A stretch of DNA of 64,000 nt from positions 194,893 through 258,892 of the forward strand of contig JAHNZQ020000049.1 in NCBI GenBank assembly GCA_019155205.2, read 5' to 3'. This document shows, piece after piece, positions 21,736 through 32,547 of the stretch. The notes beneath the pieces were generated by a model, which was not told where the DNA came from, ran no database searches, and saw nothing but the letters and a program-made list of their open reading frames with translations. Each line of letters opens with the position of its first letter. The stretch's first letter is position 1. This DNA comes from Gracilaria vermiculophylla (lineage: Eukaryota; Rhodophyta; Florideophyceae; Gracilariales; Gracilariaceae). The translations under genes were made by a program, and so were the position numbers.

Positions 21736-22966
21736 TTACGCTTTGGGAAGCAATACAAAAGCGGATTGTTCAACTTTTCACCAAGGCTGGAGAGTCCGCT
21801 TTTGTAATCCTTCTCACCCATCACGGGTACCACGCAATCCATTATCAAAGATCATCCGCGTTCCGAATACGTTTCCCTCGGCAAACCGAGACTCTGGGTT
21901 TACTAGAATTGCTGAGGTTGGCATGTTTCGACCAAGAAGTTTCAAACCTCGATTTGATTGTCTGGACACTTCAACAGGGCTTGAATGAAATAGATTTTGG
22001 AAAGTCACTAGAATGGAGGGCAATTCGATACGAAACCAATACTTGTTTAAAGATACCAAGAGATTATAGACTTTGTCTCGTCATGTTGCGATTATTATTT
22101 ATGCAGTACATTATTGTTTTGTGGAATGCAGACTATTTTTTTGCAAATTGTTGAAATGGCCTTATGCTGCTAAAGTAGATAACAGCCAATAGTTGATCTA
22201 AATCCAATACTTGCAACACAATGCGTTGCAGGGCATAAAATTTACATTCATTATTGGTTAACTATTCGCAGCTGTCTTCTTGAATGATAAAGAAATATTC
22301 TTTTTGGTATGCTATTGTAGATATCCTCGATCGCTTTTCGTATATTGAGATACTATTTGTCTCTCCAAAAATGTAACTGGGAACATCACTCAACTAAGCG
22401 TCTACGAATCGTTCTACTACAAAGAGAAAACTGGATGCACACATATACTGATTTCAAACATTTTGTCAGAAAATTATTTGGAGGCGTATCGAATTATGCT
22501 GCTAGCAGGTGACCTCTGGAGCCTACTGCTGACTGAAAGGCAATTCGCGCAAGGGAGATTTATGGGCTGCAGCTGTATTTGCGAAACACAACCTCTTTGC
22601 ATGTTTCTTACATGACGGACGTCGCTGACGTGCTCCTCCCTGAACCCACCAACAGCTTTTTTCTACTGTCTTCAGTCGTTCCTAGATTATTTCACTTACG
22701 GGTTTTCGTATATTGGCTTCGTGTTTCTCATATTGCCCAAATTCTGCTCTTTCAGTCCATGACCCAGAGCATTCGGTGGCATTCCCTTTAACACAAGCTG
22801 CCATCTCCAACTAAGACTATTGCGAGGAAAAGCTTGCAACTGCTCACTCTGGGTTCACTGGACAAGACCATGAATAGAGCCTCTCCATCCCAACCAAAAG
22901 CAGCAGCACCAAACAAAATGTCGAGATTGAAAGTCCCTTGTTCATCATATTTTAATCTTTTATGCC
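21736..22966. other. Intergenic region upstream of the second membrane-protein gene
   Basis: A 168-codon frame (21648-22154) begins inside repeat R1 and has no recognisable feature, so I do not call it. The rest shows nothing I can identify. Confidence 0.35.
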
Positions 22967-24427
22967 ATGGCCGCGTCCTTCGGCGATACAACAAGACTGA
23001 TGGATGGCCTCAATTTCACTCCGCAATCTTCCGTCACAACCACCCAGTTCAAGAGTGAGGCAGCCAACACTGTTGTCACTTCTCTACTCATCACGTTGAT
23101 AATAGCCAACCTTGTAAGCATCATCGACCGATTGGTATTCCGAACCCACAGTAATATATTCAGTTATCGTTCTTTCGCTCGCTCATATTTTTTTCTCAAT
23201 TCGGACGACCCGTTGCGGATCTGGTTCTGGATGCGGGGCCAGTATGGATTTTGGAACGCAGCACATGATTTTGCTCCGTCTCAGTACGGAATGTGGAAAA
23301 GATTTCTCGTTGTCCCTATCTGTACTCGTATAGGTGTACTTGTTATCACTTTTGGTTCCAATGCATTGTCAATACCTTCAGAAAAGCGTCTTAATGCATG
23401 CTGTCTTGGAGACTACACTGCTGTTCAGGGAGATATTGCCCAAAGTCCTGATGTACAGGGGCAGAAATGGGACGATGTATGTTCTCATATACCTTTAAAA
23501 ACAGAGCTTGGCACGTTTAGATCGTCAGCATCTTACTGTTCGTAAAATTTATTCTTGGGCGACATTCCTGTATTAGCGAATATGACGACTAATCTAGAAA
23601 GCTCTTCAACACCCGGGATGGTAGCGGCATTATATGTTAAAAGCAAGGGCATGGTATTTGCAGTGATTGCCTCTGGCCCGACGGTTCAGACAATTGCTTC
23701 ATATGTAGGATGGAGAACAGAGAAAGGCAATATCTACCACTCTTTGATGCGGAGATGGAATGGTCAGCAATACTGCAAAGCAATCATCGCTGGTTTGAAC
23801 TTTTCGTTGAACGAAACATGTAATATCTCAAAGGTTTTTGACATGGACACTGGAGAAGCAGGAGTGTACATGGGCACTTTGGAATGCTCTTTTATCGCAA
23901 ACAATATTTTGAATGGTGTTTCTGGATTCATTAGAGAAAGTCTGCGGTTCCAGAGACAAAAAGAGACTGCTCTTCGTACACTTGTGCGACGTGAAGGGGT
24001 ATTAGACACACAGCAAGTGTGCGCAGTTGATGTTACCGTCTCTCGTCCGTTGATTAACATCATACTGCTGCTCATTGCTTTAGTGACCGCGTTTTTCTTG
24101 AATATCTTGGTAGAAAGAATTATATCAAAGAGTGCAAACGCGATGGATGCCGCTTTTCATCTAGTACGAAAAGTGCTAGGACATGATACTGGCGCCAACC
24201 CGTTGCAAATATCGACAAGGCGGGGCAACGTACGAACAGTTGCGTTGAACAAGTTCGTATGCGCTGATGGGGTTTCTGCACACTTCGGATTCTTACAGGG
24301 GCAGGGCGAAGATGTGGTGCAAGAGTTCGACACCGGAAAAACGGTGGGAAGGTGTATTCAAGTGACTCGTCGAGGCCCTCGCTTTGTGACTGAAATACCG
24401 CCAAAGTGGAAAGAAATGAAAATGTGA
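22967..24427 (+). pseudogene. Paralogue of the 19011 membrane protein, one in-frame stop
   Basis: The frame is collinear with the first gene for its whole length (487 codons against 489) and about half to 60 percent identical by eye. The only break is a TAA at 23543-23545, codon 193, right after SYCS; the same frame then continues to the normal end at 24425. The three membrane segments, the six loop cysteines, NETC, and the C-terminal NAMDAAFHLVRKVLGHDTGA block are kept. No frameshift is present. It is a recent pseudogene, a sequencing error, or a gene that needs read-through or splicing around the stop. GTAAAATTT at the stop does contain a GT, but no convincing intron was found. Confidence 0.75.
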
Positions 24428-25316
24428 TAATAAGATCAAGTCTGTTGCTGGGCAAAAATTTACATATCTGTCACTTACAAAAGAACCTTGAAGAAATAAA
24501 AATGACTACTCGGCCCCGGGCCAATCAAAGGCCACACACGGACAAGACGGCATTATTGAAACGATACCCCCCCGAAACAGGCAGCAATGGATCATGCTTC
24601 ATGATGAAAGCGCAAAAATCGTGATGTTAGCCCAAGCTATTCAGGTACGAAACATGCACTTTTGTTTCTCTCTTGCCAAGATTGCTACAACCGACGGTGA
24701 CAATTTGAGAGCCATAAATTGGAAATGAAGGCTACTAAGAACAGGGAAGCTTGACCGGGGTCAAATTACATGGACTAAGTACTACTTGGGTGGGTCACCT
24801 CTTTATGACTTGCGCGCATTCTGCGGACGATTCAGAGTTCTTAGAACTGTATTTCATAAGAACCACAAAGCAGACTTTTTTGTAATTTTGACGAAACAGG
24901 CGCGATGCTGCAGGCAGAGTTAAAGTGCCGTCAATTGATAGAATTTTAGAATGCCTTTGAAGTCCTCGAACAGCTATATCTTTCAATGACATGGATGACA
25001 CGGATGTACTCGGAGACTTAACGGCAGTACTTTTGTTTATTTTGTGAGTGTATTACAAAGCTTTTTGGTATGATATATCTGAACCGCAGCCCCTCAACGA
25101 CGGAGGTAGACTTTGTTGAGAAAAATTATAGAGCATGCCTAATTGGTGGGTGCATTTGGGGAATTGATTGCAGTCAGACCGAGTGGAGCATTTGTTCATA
25201 ATCCCAAGAAGTAATACCATACAGCTTACGAGAATACTCTCGCCACGTTTCATGTTGAAGCCGGGAGTGATCGGGGTTTATATGTTTGGAATTTGTTTCG
25301 AAGTCGCAGCCGGACT
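24428..25316. other. No recognisable gene
   Basis: Spacer between the second membrane-protein gene and gypsy C. Short frames only. Confidence 0.4.
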
Positions 25317-25632
25317 TGTTGTTCCGAGGAGGATCGAAGAGGTTTAAATAGACACTTGACAGTCTCTCTGTAGTTAAACGTAGATAGAACGAGCCCCCTT
25401 ATCGTGCTTGTAGGTCTCTCAATTGAGCTACAATATCCCTAGTCTTCATACGCGATTACGTGGGTGGGCACAACTATTCCATTCTATTGTGTTATTGTTT
25501 TCCAAACGAGATAATGCAGAATTGAGTTTGAATTGTGTTGAATCCTCTCAAGTTCTTAAATTGCACCGTGCCCTTCTTAAATTATGCCATACCCGGCTGG
25601 TCCTAAAGTAATCTTCTGTGTATGTCACGACA
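25317..25632 (-). repeat. Gypsy C 3' LTR (316 bp)
   Basis: Plus-strand start TGTTGTTCCGAGGAGG, end CACGACA. It is preceded on the element's strand by a purine tract (ACCTGGGGGTGA). Confidence 0.92.
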
Positions 25633-25682
25633 TCACCCCCAGGTCCGTTCCTCTTTGAATTCCGATGAAAGCGGACCGATTT

Positions 25683-25928
25683 TCAGTATTGGCGGATAAT
25701 GCTCACGTCATTAAGCTTTTGTACGGGTTCTGAACCAGGCTCAACGTATTTGTTGTTCCACACGATATAGTAACTCATGTTTCCACCCTTTTCTAGGCGT
25801 TTGTTCATCATCTCTTTTACTTCGTGCGTGTCGTCCTCCATCACAGTTTTGTTTCCATGTCTTGTAAGCATTTTTAAGTGATCCGGGGGTACTGTTCTTC
25901 GAAGCCGGGCGACTTCATCGTGCAACAC
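25683..25928 (-). pseudogene. Gypsy C chromodomain
   Basis: The frame reads EVKEMMNKRLEKGGNMSYY, then IVWNNKYVEPGSEPVQKLND and SIIRQY. It matches a chromodomain in its order of strand, aromatic, PV-x-L-ND and C-terminal helix. It is separated from the integrase by the nested LTR and by stops. Confidence 0.8.
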
Positions 25929-26238
25929 ATATACTCCGCCGCGATTGTTTCGTATTACTGTGAACGGACCTTAGTATCGGGCATCACGTTTAGAAGTTTT
26001 GGTCACATCTCTCATCATTACCATGGAACTCGATGGTGATGTGTCCTGACCAACTATGTGGCAGTTGCGATTGAATAAACGGGTTTCATGCTTTTACATG
26101 TCCACGTACTCTTTTAGACGCTGCTGTAAAAACATGCTCCGCGATCTGTTTCTGACACAATTTACATAGTTCCAGTGTCATAGGAGACTTCGTTTTGGTC
26201 TGGCCGAACCTTTCAAATCCATTCATTTTCCTGCCAAA

Positions 26239-26792
26239 TGTGGTACTGTCAGCCCTCCTCTCGAGGTAGTAAAGCACAACGTCCGTTAGGAGTTGTTGTA
26301 GACTCCAAAGGTGCGTGTTCTTAAAGGTGGTCTCCGGTATCCGCTGTCACGAGCCTGGGGAGTTCTTAAAGGGGATCCGCAAACACCAAGCGGAGGGGGA
26401 GGTTCACTGAGCGGACAATGCTCCTACAGACGCTTCTATGATGCGACCTGGGGATCGGCGGCTTAGAAACCTGAGTTGATGGACGAGAGACTCCAACCGG
26501 AAAAGTAGGTGAAGACTCAAGGGTGGTTGTCTTTACTTCTGCAGAGGTGGACCTCAACCCGCAGATTAAGTATCAAGCCGGGGGCCGGCCTCGGCAGGTC
26601 TCACTACTATACTATTTACCCGCATAAATTAACTAAAATAAATAATAATTCTACCGTCCCTCAAGGATACTGTAGCGCACGCGGGCGGAATTCTGCATCA
26701 CGTGGCCCCACTAGTAAAATACGAGCCCTCCTTATGAATAGTATACCATAGGGCCACACCACCGTTTTTCCCTTAGGAGTCACTGTACTACA
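26239..26792 (-). repeat. Solo LTR of the gypsy A/B family inside gypsy C
   Basis: 554 bp, collinear with the LTR at 12987-13536, plus-strand start TGTGGTACT and end TGTACTACA. The flanks CCAAA (26234-26238) and CCAAT (26793-26797) form a target duplication with one change. It separates the gypsy C integrase from its chromodomain region. A solo LTR arises by recombination between the two LTRs of a full element. Confidence 0.9.
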
Positions 26793-26805
26793 CCAATCAT
26801 TAGCG

Positions 26806-27528
26806 AGAACGGTGTGAATCTAGTTAATGCAGCAATTCTACAATTATACGCTGGCTGACCGAACGGCATTTATTCTTGCCATCGATGGCTTGCACCGTCG
26901 ACCGCCTTGAGAAGCATTGTCTCAATTGTTCCGTTCACTCGTTCAACCGCTCCGTTTGCTCGTGGGTTGTACGGTGATATGGTGGGGTGGTTGATTCTAT
27001 TACGGTTCGTGAGTTCCGTGATGAACTCGTTCACAAACTCTGAACCGTTATCTTACTGGATGATCCTTGGGACTCCTAGATTTAAATAGATGTTCCAAAG
27101 CTCACGGGCTACATAATCAATACCCTTGCTTTTGAGAGGTCTTAAAATCGCAAAATTTGTCATCAGGCACACGGTAGTAAGCAGAGTGTTGGGTCAACTT
27201 TTTGATATTGGGAGCGGAGTCACTAAGTCTACTGCGATGTGACACCAAGTCAGCTCTGCGACTGTTGATATCAGCAGATGGAACCCTCGTTTCTCTATAT
27301 TGTATCGTACACAGGGAATGCAACCTCGCGTTTTTTTCTGATGTAGTTGCGGATGCCGTCCAACCAGTTTCCATCATGCCACAGTTTCTTGAATACCTCT
27401 AGTTCAGCAAAGTGTCCGAAAGTATGGGAACGCTTATTCAATACGTTTCTATCCCCCTCAGCCTCGGGCGTGCTCTTGTCGCCAATCAGCTGGGACACAG
27501 TTAGATTTTCCAGCGTTGTGCATTTCAT
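26806..27528 (-). pseudogene. Gypsy C integrase, broken
   Basis: A zinc-binding-like region (HTFGHFAELEVFKKLWHDGN) is followed by the core. The segment around 27090-26900 reads DNGSEFVNEFITELTNRN, then SPYNPRANGAVERVNGTIE, so the second Asp and the Glu are present. Several stops interrupt the frame. Confidence 0.78.
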
Positions 27529-27556
27529 CTTGCGACTGAGAGCATCTGCAAGATCG

Positions 27557-27922
27557 TTATACGGTCATGGTAAAGTCGTACTGTATGATTCTGTCAAACC
27601 ACCTTGCCATCATCGGGTTAATAGTACGTTGGGTGTGAAGAAACGTGAGTGCGCGGTGGTCTGTGAACAGGATAAATCTGAGCCCAAGTAGATAGCACCA
27701 AAACTTTCCCATGCCCCATACTACTGCGAGTGGTTCTTTCTTCGTTGCTCCGTAGTTCCGTTCGGATCTTGACAGTGAACGGGATACGAACAACACAAAA
27801 TGAAGGTGGATTAAGTCTTGCTTTCGTCCAATCCATGCGCCTATACCGTAACCTGAGGCGTCAGCTCCAACGAAAATCTTCTCTTCGTCTACCGGGTAGG
27901 CCAGGGTCGTCGTCTCAGACAT
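27557..27922 (-). pseudogene. Gypsy C RNase H
   Basis: The frame carries FVGADASGYGIGAWI, SRSLSRSERNYGATKKEPLA and LFTDHRALTFLH, the standard order for the gypsy RNase H with the catalytic Asp residues in place. Confidence 0.85.
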
Positions 27923-28015
27923 TTTCTTTATGATCTGATGAAATGCGCCCTCCCTCTCGGGGTTTCACTGTAGATTGCCTCGACCCTCGCGGGCCATATC
28001 GAGTGATTTTGATAC

Positions 28016-28768
28016 TTACGAAAAACGTGCGATACACTGGCGGTAGTAGTAAGCTGCCCTCAAGAAGCTGAGAATGTGCTTCACTGTTCGGGGAAGTTCC
28101 CACTCCGTGATTGCTTTCACTTTAGCCGGGTCTTTATTGATTCCAACTCCCGTGACTATAATGCCAGGAAGCTTGACCTCGTTCTGTGCGAACCGACACT
28201 TGTCGAATCCGATGTGAATGTCCCAGCGCGTGAGCGTATCGATGGCGCTCCGAACATGTTCCGCGTGCTCGGCCATTGAAGTTGAGAATATGATTAGGTC
28301 ATCAATGTACACTTCTACATACAGAATATCGCCGAGAATCTTATCCATGAATTGCTGAAACTTTGCGTACATGGTTTTGATACCAAAGAGTGCCGCACAC
28401 ATTCGGTAGTTTGTGTCTATTTAGCGAAAGGAGATCCAATTTTGGTCAGTCTCGGATATGGGAAACCGAAATTATCCGTCCCTAACATCCAGTGTCATAA
28501 AGACAGCATCTGGCTTTGATACAGACCCAATAGAATCTAGTATATTTTGAATTTTTGGTAGAGGGTAGTCGGGGTCCAGTAGGACGGAATTGAGTCGACG
28601 CAGGTCTATGAAAGGTTTGACATCGACCTTCCTTCCATCATCATTCTTCTTTGGAGCGCTTATGATCGGATATAAATTTGCGCAGTTCTCGGGTGCAGGC
28701 TCAATTAGTTTAGCCGCCAACCATGGGTTGATTTCTGCATTCAAACGGCCTTCATCTTTCCGGCACAC
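28016..28768 (-). pseudogene. Gypsy C reverse transcriptase, two frames
   Basis: The fingers part (28768-28472) reads VDVKPFIDLRRLNSVLL and DYPLPKIQ. The palm (28402-28016) reads FGIKTMYAKFQQFMDKILG and VYIDDLIIFS with an intact YIDD box. A stop and frame change near 28420-28470 separate them. Confidence 0.86.
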
Positions 28769-28783
28769 AAAATTGACGCGGTT

Positions 28784-29554
28784 TCAGAGTGGAGACGGCG
28801 AAGTAGGTTGTACGGGGAGCATTGCCAGGGGATGCGTGCATCTGGCTGATAATGGGATTTCCTGGTTCCGCGTCAATGCTGCTGCACCTTCGCGAGAAAT
28901 GCTCGACGGAGAGTGTCTGTCTTCTGGTCCTGTGTTATCTTCATTTTCCACGGGGTCTGGTGTGGGCTGTTGCTTATCTGATGTGCGCGCACCTGTTTGT
29001 GGAACTCTTTCTTTGGAGTATCCGAACACGGCGAAGTGCGTCAGGCCGATGATCATGTCACGTTTGGGCGGCATTTGCATAAGTTTGGCTGTGACGATGG
29101 CAGTGCGCGCCCCATTTTTGAGAAAGGCTTTCGTAAGGTCTTTGCGTTTCACCATTACCTGTCTCCGATCGTCCCTGATGATTCTGGAAGCGTCTCCGAC
29201 GTGTATACCGTGTTTCTTTGCGATTGCAGATGGTATGAATGATGCAGTGGTTACGGCATCCACCATTGCCCATCCCTACACATCAATGAAAAGGCAAGGA
29301 GTGTACAATTGTTCTCTAGCATCGTGCAGAATCATGGACAGAGCATTCAGGGCTGGTTTTTTCTGAGTTTCATGATCCAGAATGTCTGCGTTCAGCTGCG
29401 ATTTGGGGTCAAATTCATCATAGCCCATGAGAATGCGTAGATTTCTATAGTCCATGTCTGCCACTCTTCTTTTTTTGGTTGGTGGGCCGAATTTATGGAG
29501 CTTCCCACTCGCAGGTTGCCGGCTTGGGGCTCTTTCTGTGCTTCTTTGGTGCAC
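28784..29554 (-). pseudogene. Gypsy C protease region and linker
   Basis: The frame around 29290-29200 reads PCLFIDV and then VDAVTTASFIPSAIAKKHGI, which corresponds to the retropepsin I-D-[ST]-G-A-T-x-S-F-I segment with the active-site loop damaged. The linker that follows (PTPDPVENEDNTGPED, LTRNQEIPLSARCTHPLA) is also found in the gypsy fragment at 60989. Confidence 0.65.
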
Positions 29555-30587
29555 TTATGCCCTGGCTTCCATGGTTCCCTGCACTTGAAATATTTGGATT
29601 CCTTCTGCGGGAGTTTCCTTGTCACATGGTCCATACGTTTCTCCTTATTCTGAGCGCTCGCTCCTTGTTTTTCGCTCCAGCCTTATGTCGGGTGAGTGCT
29701 AGAACTGCATACAGCGCAGCGTTCTTGATATTGCCGCGCGATCTTTGCACTTCAATACTACCAGCACCGCTGTGCTGCTCTCTCTGCTTTCCAGACGGCA
29801 TTGAAGAGTCTAGTGTGATTGCGTTTGAGATATAATCAGAGATAGAGACTGGAGGGGTGCCCTACTGTGCCTGTTTCCATATGTTGAGGGTGGCTGCTGG
29901 TGCCATGTGCATCACGTCTTGCTGATTGGGATAAAGGCCTTCGATGTAGATTGCGAAGAGGCTCTCGTCATCATTTTTTCGTCCCGTGCGGTTCATAAGA
30001 CTCGTAAACCGATCGCTATATTCTTGTACTGAATTTGATTCTTCTTGGCCAATAGTCATGAGCTCTCTGATGTGCTTGTCTCTAATCGTTGGAGACTCAA
30101 GATGGTGCAAGAATTACGCCTAGATGTCCTTCCATTGCAATCCGTGCAGGTTTTGTTCTGCCAATTGACAATCGTAGCCGCTTAGGCTGGTCAGAAGTGC
30201 TGGAAACCAGCGATTCTGGGGCATTTCATTGGCTAAAAGGATTGTTTTGACCTTTCCGAGAACCTCAAACGTGTTTTTGATAGCATTTGGTTCCGTTCCT
30301 CGAAATGGCGGCAGCGTCGGAATACGAGGAGATGCTCCAAGGAGTTCCCAAAGGTCCTCAGTGCTACGACTACCTGCGGTTGACATGGATATAATTGAAC
30401 GCGTAGCGGCTATGGGTCGATTGGCAGTCTCCATGTGTTTCAGCACGCTATCAAGATCCCATTCCACACGGTCCATTTTTCTCTTGAACTCTTCACTTTG
30501 AGTCGCATCCATAGATATCGTATCAACAGACGCAAGCTCATAGCACTCCTCTTCCAACTTCAAAAAAGAGGGCGATAGGGACTGCAT
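29392..30587 (-). pseudogene. Gypsy C gag, several frames
   Basis: A capsid region (30587-30120: RIPTLPPFRGTEPNAIKNTF, PQNRWFPALLTSLSG) continues at 30110-29862 (QEESNSVQEYSDRFTSLMNR). A degenerate zinc knuckle (YFKCREPWKPGHKC) is near 29580. Stops separate the pieces. Confidence 0.75.
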
Positions 30588-30689
30588 ATCGATCTCCTGT
30601 CCTCGAAGCAGGGTGGCAACAACATTTGGGGATGTCTCAGACGTGATAAATGTCAGGACGATGTGAGTCGGATTGTCGTTTGAAAAGAA

Positions 30690-31005
30690 TGTTGTTCCGA
30701 GGAGGCTCGAGGAGGTTCAAGCAGACATCTGACGGTCTCTCTGTAGTTTTAAGTAGATAGAACGAGCCTTTTTATAGTGCTAGGAGGTCGCGCAATTAAG
30801 CTACAAGATTTATGTTGTTCATGCGCGATTACGTAATTGGGCACAACTGCTCTATTCGATTGCGTCATGGTTTTCCAAACCGGATAATGCATACTTGAGT
30901 TTGAATTGTGTTGAATCCTCTCAAGGTCTTGAATTGCGCTGTGCCCTTCTTAAATTACGCTGTACCAGGCTGGTCTTAATGTAATCTTCTTTGCACCTTA
31001 CGACA
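30690..31005 (-). repeat. Gypsy C 5' LTR (316 bp)
   Basis: Same ends and length as the 25317 copy, with scattered differences, pointing to an old insertion. Confidence 0.92.
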
Positions 31006-31274
31006 GGACCGCTTCTGAGAAAACTATGTCAGCAGTCTCTACATCAATCATTGAAGTATTAAAAGTTACTTACAAAATACGGTTTTCTTCTGACTATCAC
31101 ATTATTGTATGTTTGTATTGCCAAGAACTACCATGCTCTTTATCATTTGATATATATCCTAGTTGCTAAATCAATTCATCACGCTGTAAATGAGAAAGGC
31201 ACACAAAAAGGCAGGATTCTATCCGAAAAGATATAAAACGAGCCATCGGCGCTTTGCAGGCTCGTGATCATTTT

Positions 31275-31617
31275 ATTCACAAATTTTTAATTGAATCGAC
31301 AAGACTGACTGAGAGTTCTACCACTCCAGCTTGTCCACGCAGTTTATAAGTACTTCTATTCAGTGTCAGGACCGGTATATTGATCTAGTGTATGGGTTTA
31401 ACTATGTGAGCCTATAGCAGATGGTTCACCAAGATGTCCTTGACATCCAACTCCACTTTGAGCACATGCAATTCGAGCCATGTCAGCTAAAGAACTGTGC
31501 AACAATGTTATCTAGGTGATTCCAATTCCACCACACATATTTTTGTAAAATCAGGTAATCAAATGAAGGTACAGTTCCATCGTCTTCACGCAGTATGGTG
31601 TGCCACTTTCTTCGACA
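31275..31617 (-). repeat. Copia A 3' LTR (343 bp)
   Basis: Ends in CTTCGACA on the plus strand (TGTCGAAG on the element's strand), preceded by the purine tract GGCGAAGGGGAC. A 6 bp insertion relative to its partner accounts for the length difference. Confidence 0.9.
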
Positions 31618-32301
31618 GTCCCCTTCGCCAAGATGATGGTAGGATGCGAAGTACTTGGATGTGATTCTCCATGATTGGTGCTGGCAAGATCTTCGTCAAA
31701 GAATCCGCGTAATCCAGTTCAGAGGGTGTGTATTCAACCATAATTTGACCAATCTCAACAACTTCCTTGAAAAAGTGGTAACGAATGCCAATGTGTTTCA
31801 CATTTCGAAGACCCTGCACTTCATTGGTCCATTTAATGCTCCCGAGAATGTCCTGAAAGATCGTAACAGCATTGTTTGTATGCAAACCAAGTTCTTCATA
31901 GAGGTGTAATATTCACTTCACATTCTTTACGCATTCAGATAAAGCGTAAATTTTGGCTTCGCAAGTAGACAACGCAATTGATTGTTGAAGTTTCGATAAC
32001 CAAATAACAGACGTTCCACTGATACAAATGAGTGCTTCTGTTCTTGATCGTCTACCATCTCTTTCTGTTCCCCAATCGGCATCAGACCATGCACGAATGG
32101 CTGTAGAACTGCCTTTTAGAATAATCAATCCATAGTCTATCGATCCGTTTAAGTATCAAAGAAGATGCTTCATAGATTTCCAGTGTACCTGCAAGTAATT
32201 TGAGTGAAACTTTCCTAACATCGAAACAGCAGTTGAGATGTCTGACCTTGTTCGCGTCGAGAAAAAAAAGTAGCTTTCCCAAGATTTCCCATAACGGAAA
32301 A
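31618..32301 (-). pseudogene. Copia A RNase H and end of reverse transcriptase
   Basis: The frames read FFFSTRTRSDISTAVSMLGK (about 32260), AWSDADWGTERDGRRSRT, GTSVIWLSKLQQSIALST and EYTPSELDYADSLTKILP, the copia order from thumb to C-terminus. The last 99-residue stretch ends at 31586, slightly inside the LTR. The gene is frame-broken and cut off from its upstream part by the nested element. Confidence 0.85.
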
Positions 32302-32447
32302 TGTGGGATGAAGTGCCTGTGCTGTCACTGACAACCATATGTTCCAGGGGACCATGGGCTGTGTGATAAACTGAGTGTGTGTCTTACACGTGTGCAGGTG
32401 TGCTACTCGGCATGTTGTTCACTATCATATCGTTTCCAGGTGTACAC
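32302..32447 (+). repeat. Nested copia 5' LTR, truncated by gap
   Basis: It starts TGTGGGATGAAG and is nearly identical to 35109-35254. The remaining 400 or so bp are in the gap. Confidence 0.85.
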
Positions 32448-32547
32448 NNNNNNNNNNNNNNNNNNNNNNNNNNNNNNNNNNNNNNNNNNNNNNNNNNNNN
32501 NNNNNNNNNNNNNNNNNNNNNNNNNNNNNNNNNNNNNNNNNNNNNNN
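32448..32547. other. Assembly gap (100 N)
   Basis: Exactly 100 N. By comparison with the 3' LTR it should hold about 410 bp of LTR plus priming site and gag start. Confidence 0.99.

Larger units (their letters stand above)
25317..31005 (-). mobile_element. Ty3/gypsy chromovirus C, full length with nested solo LTR
   Basis: Two LTRs of 316 bp each (25317-25632 and 30690-31005) bound it. Flanking bases GGACT (25312-25316) and GGACC (31006-31010) are a target duplication with one change. On the minus strand the order is gag, protease, reverse transcriptase, RNase H, integrase, chromodomain. Removing the nested solo LTR leaves about 5.1 kb, a usual size. Multiple stops and frameshifts make it non-autonomous. 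Confidence 0.92.

Noticed and set aside
21648..22154. 168-codon plus-strand frame between the two membrane-protein genes
   Set aside because: It begins inside dispersed repeat R1, and the R1 similarity is better kept in another frame. No domain seen.
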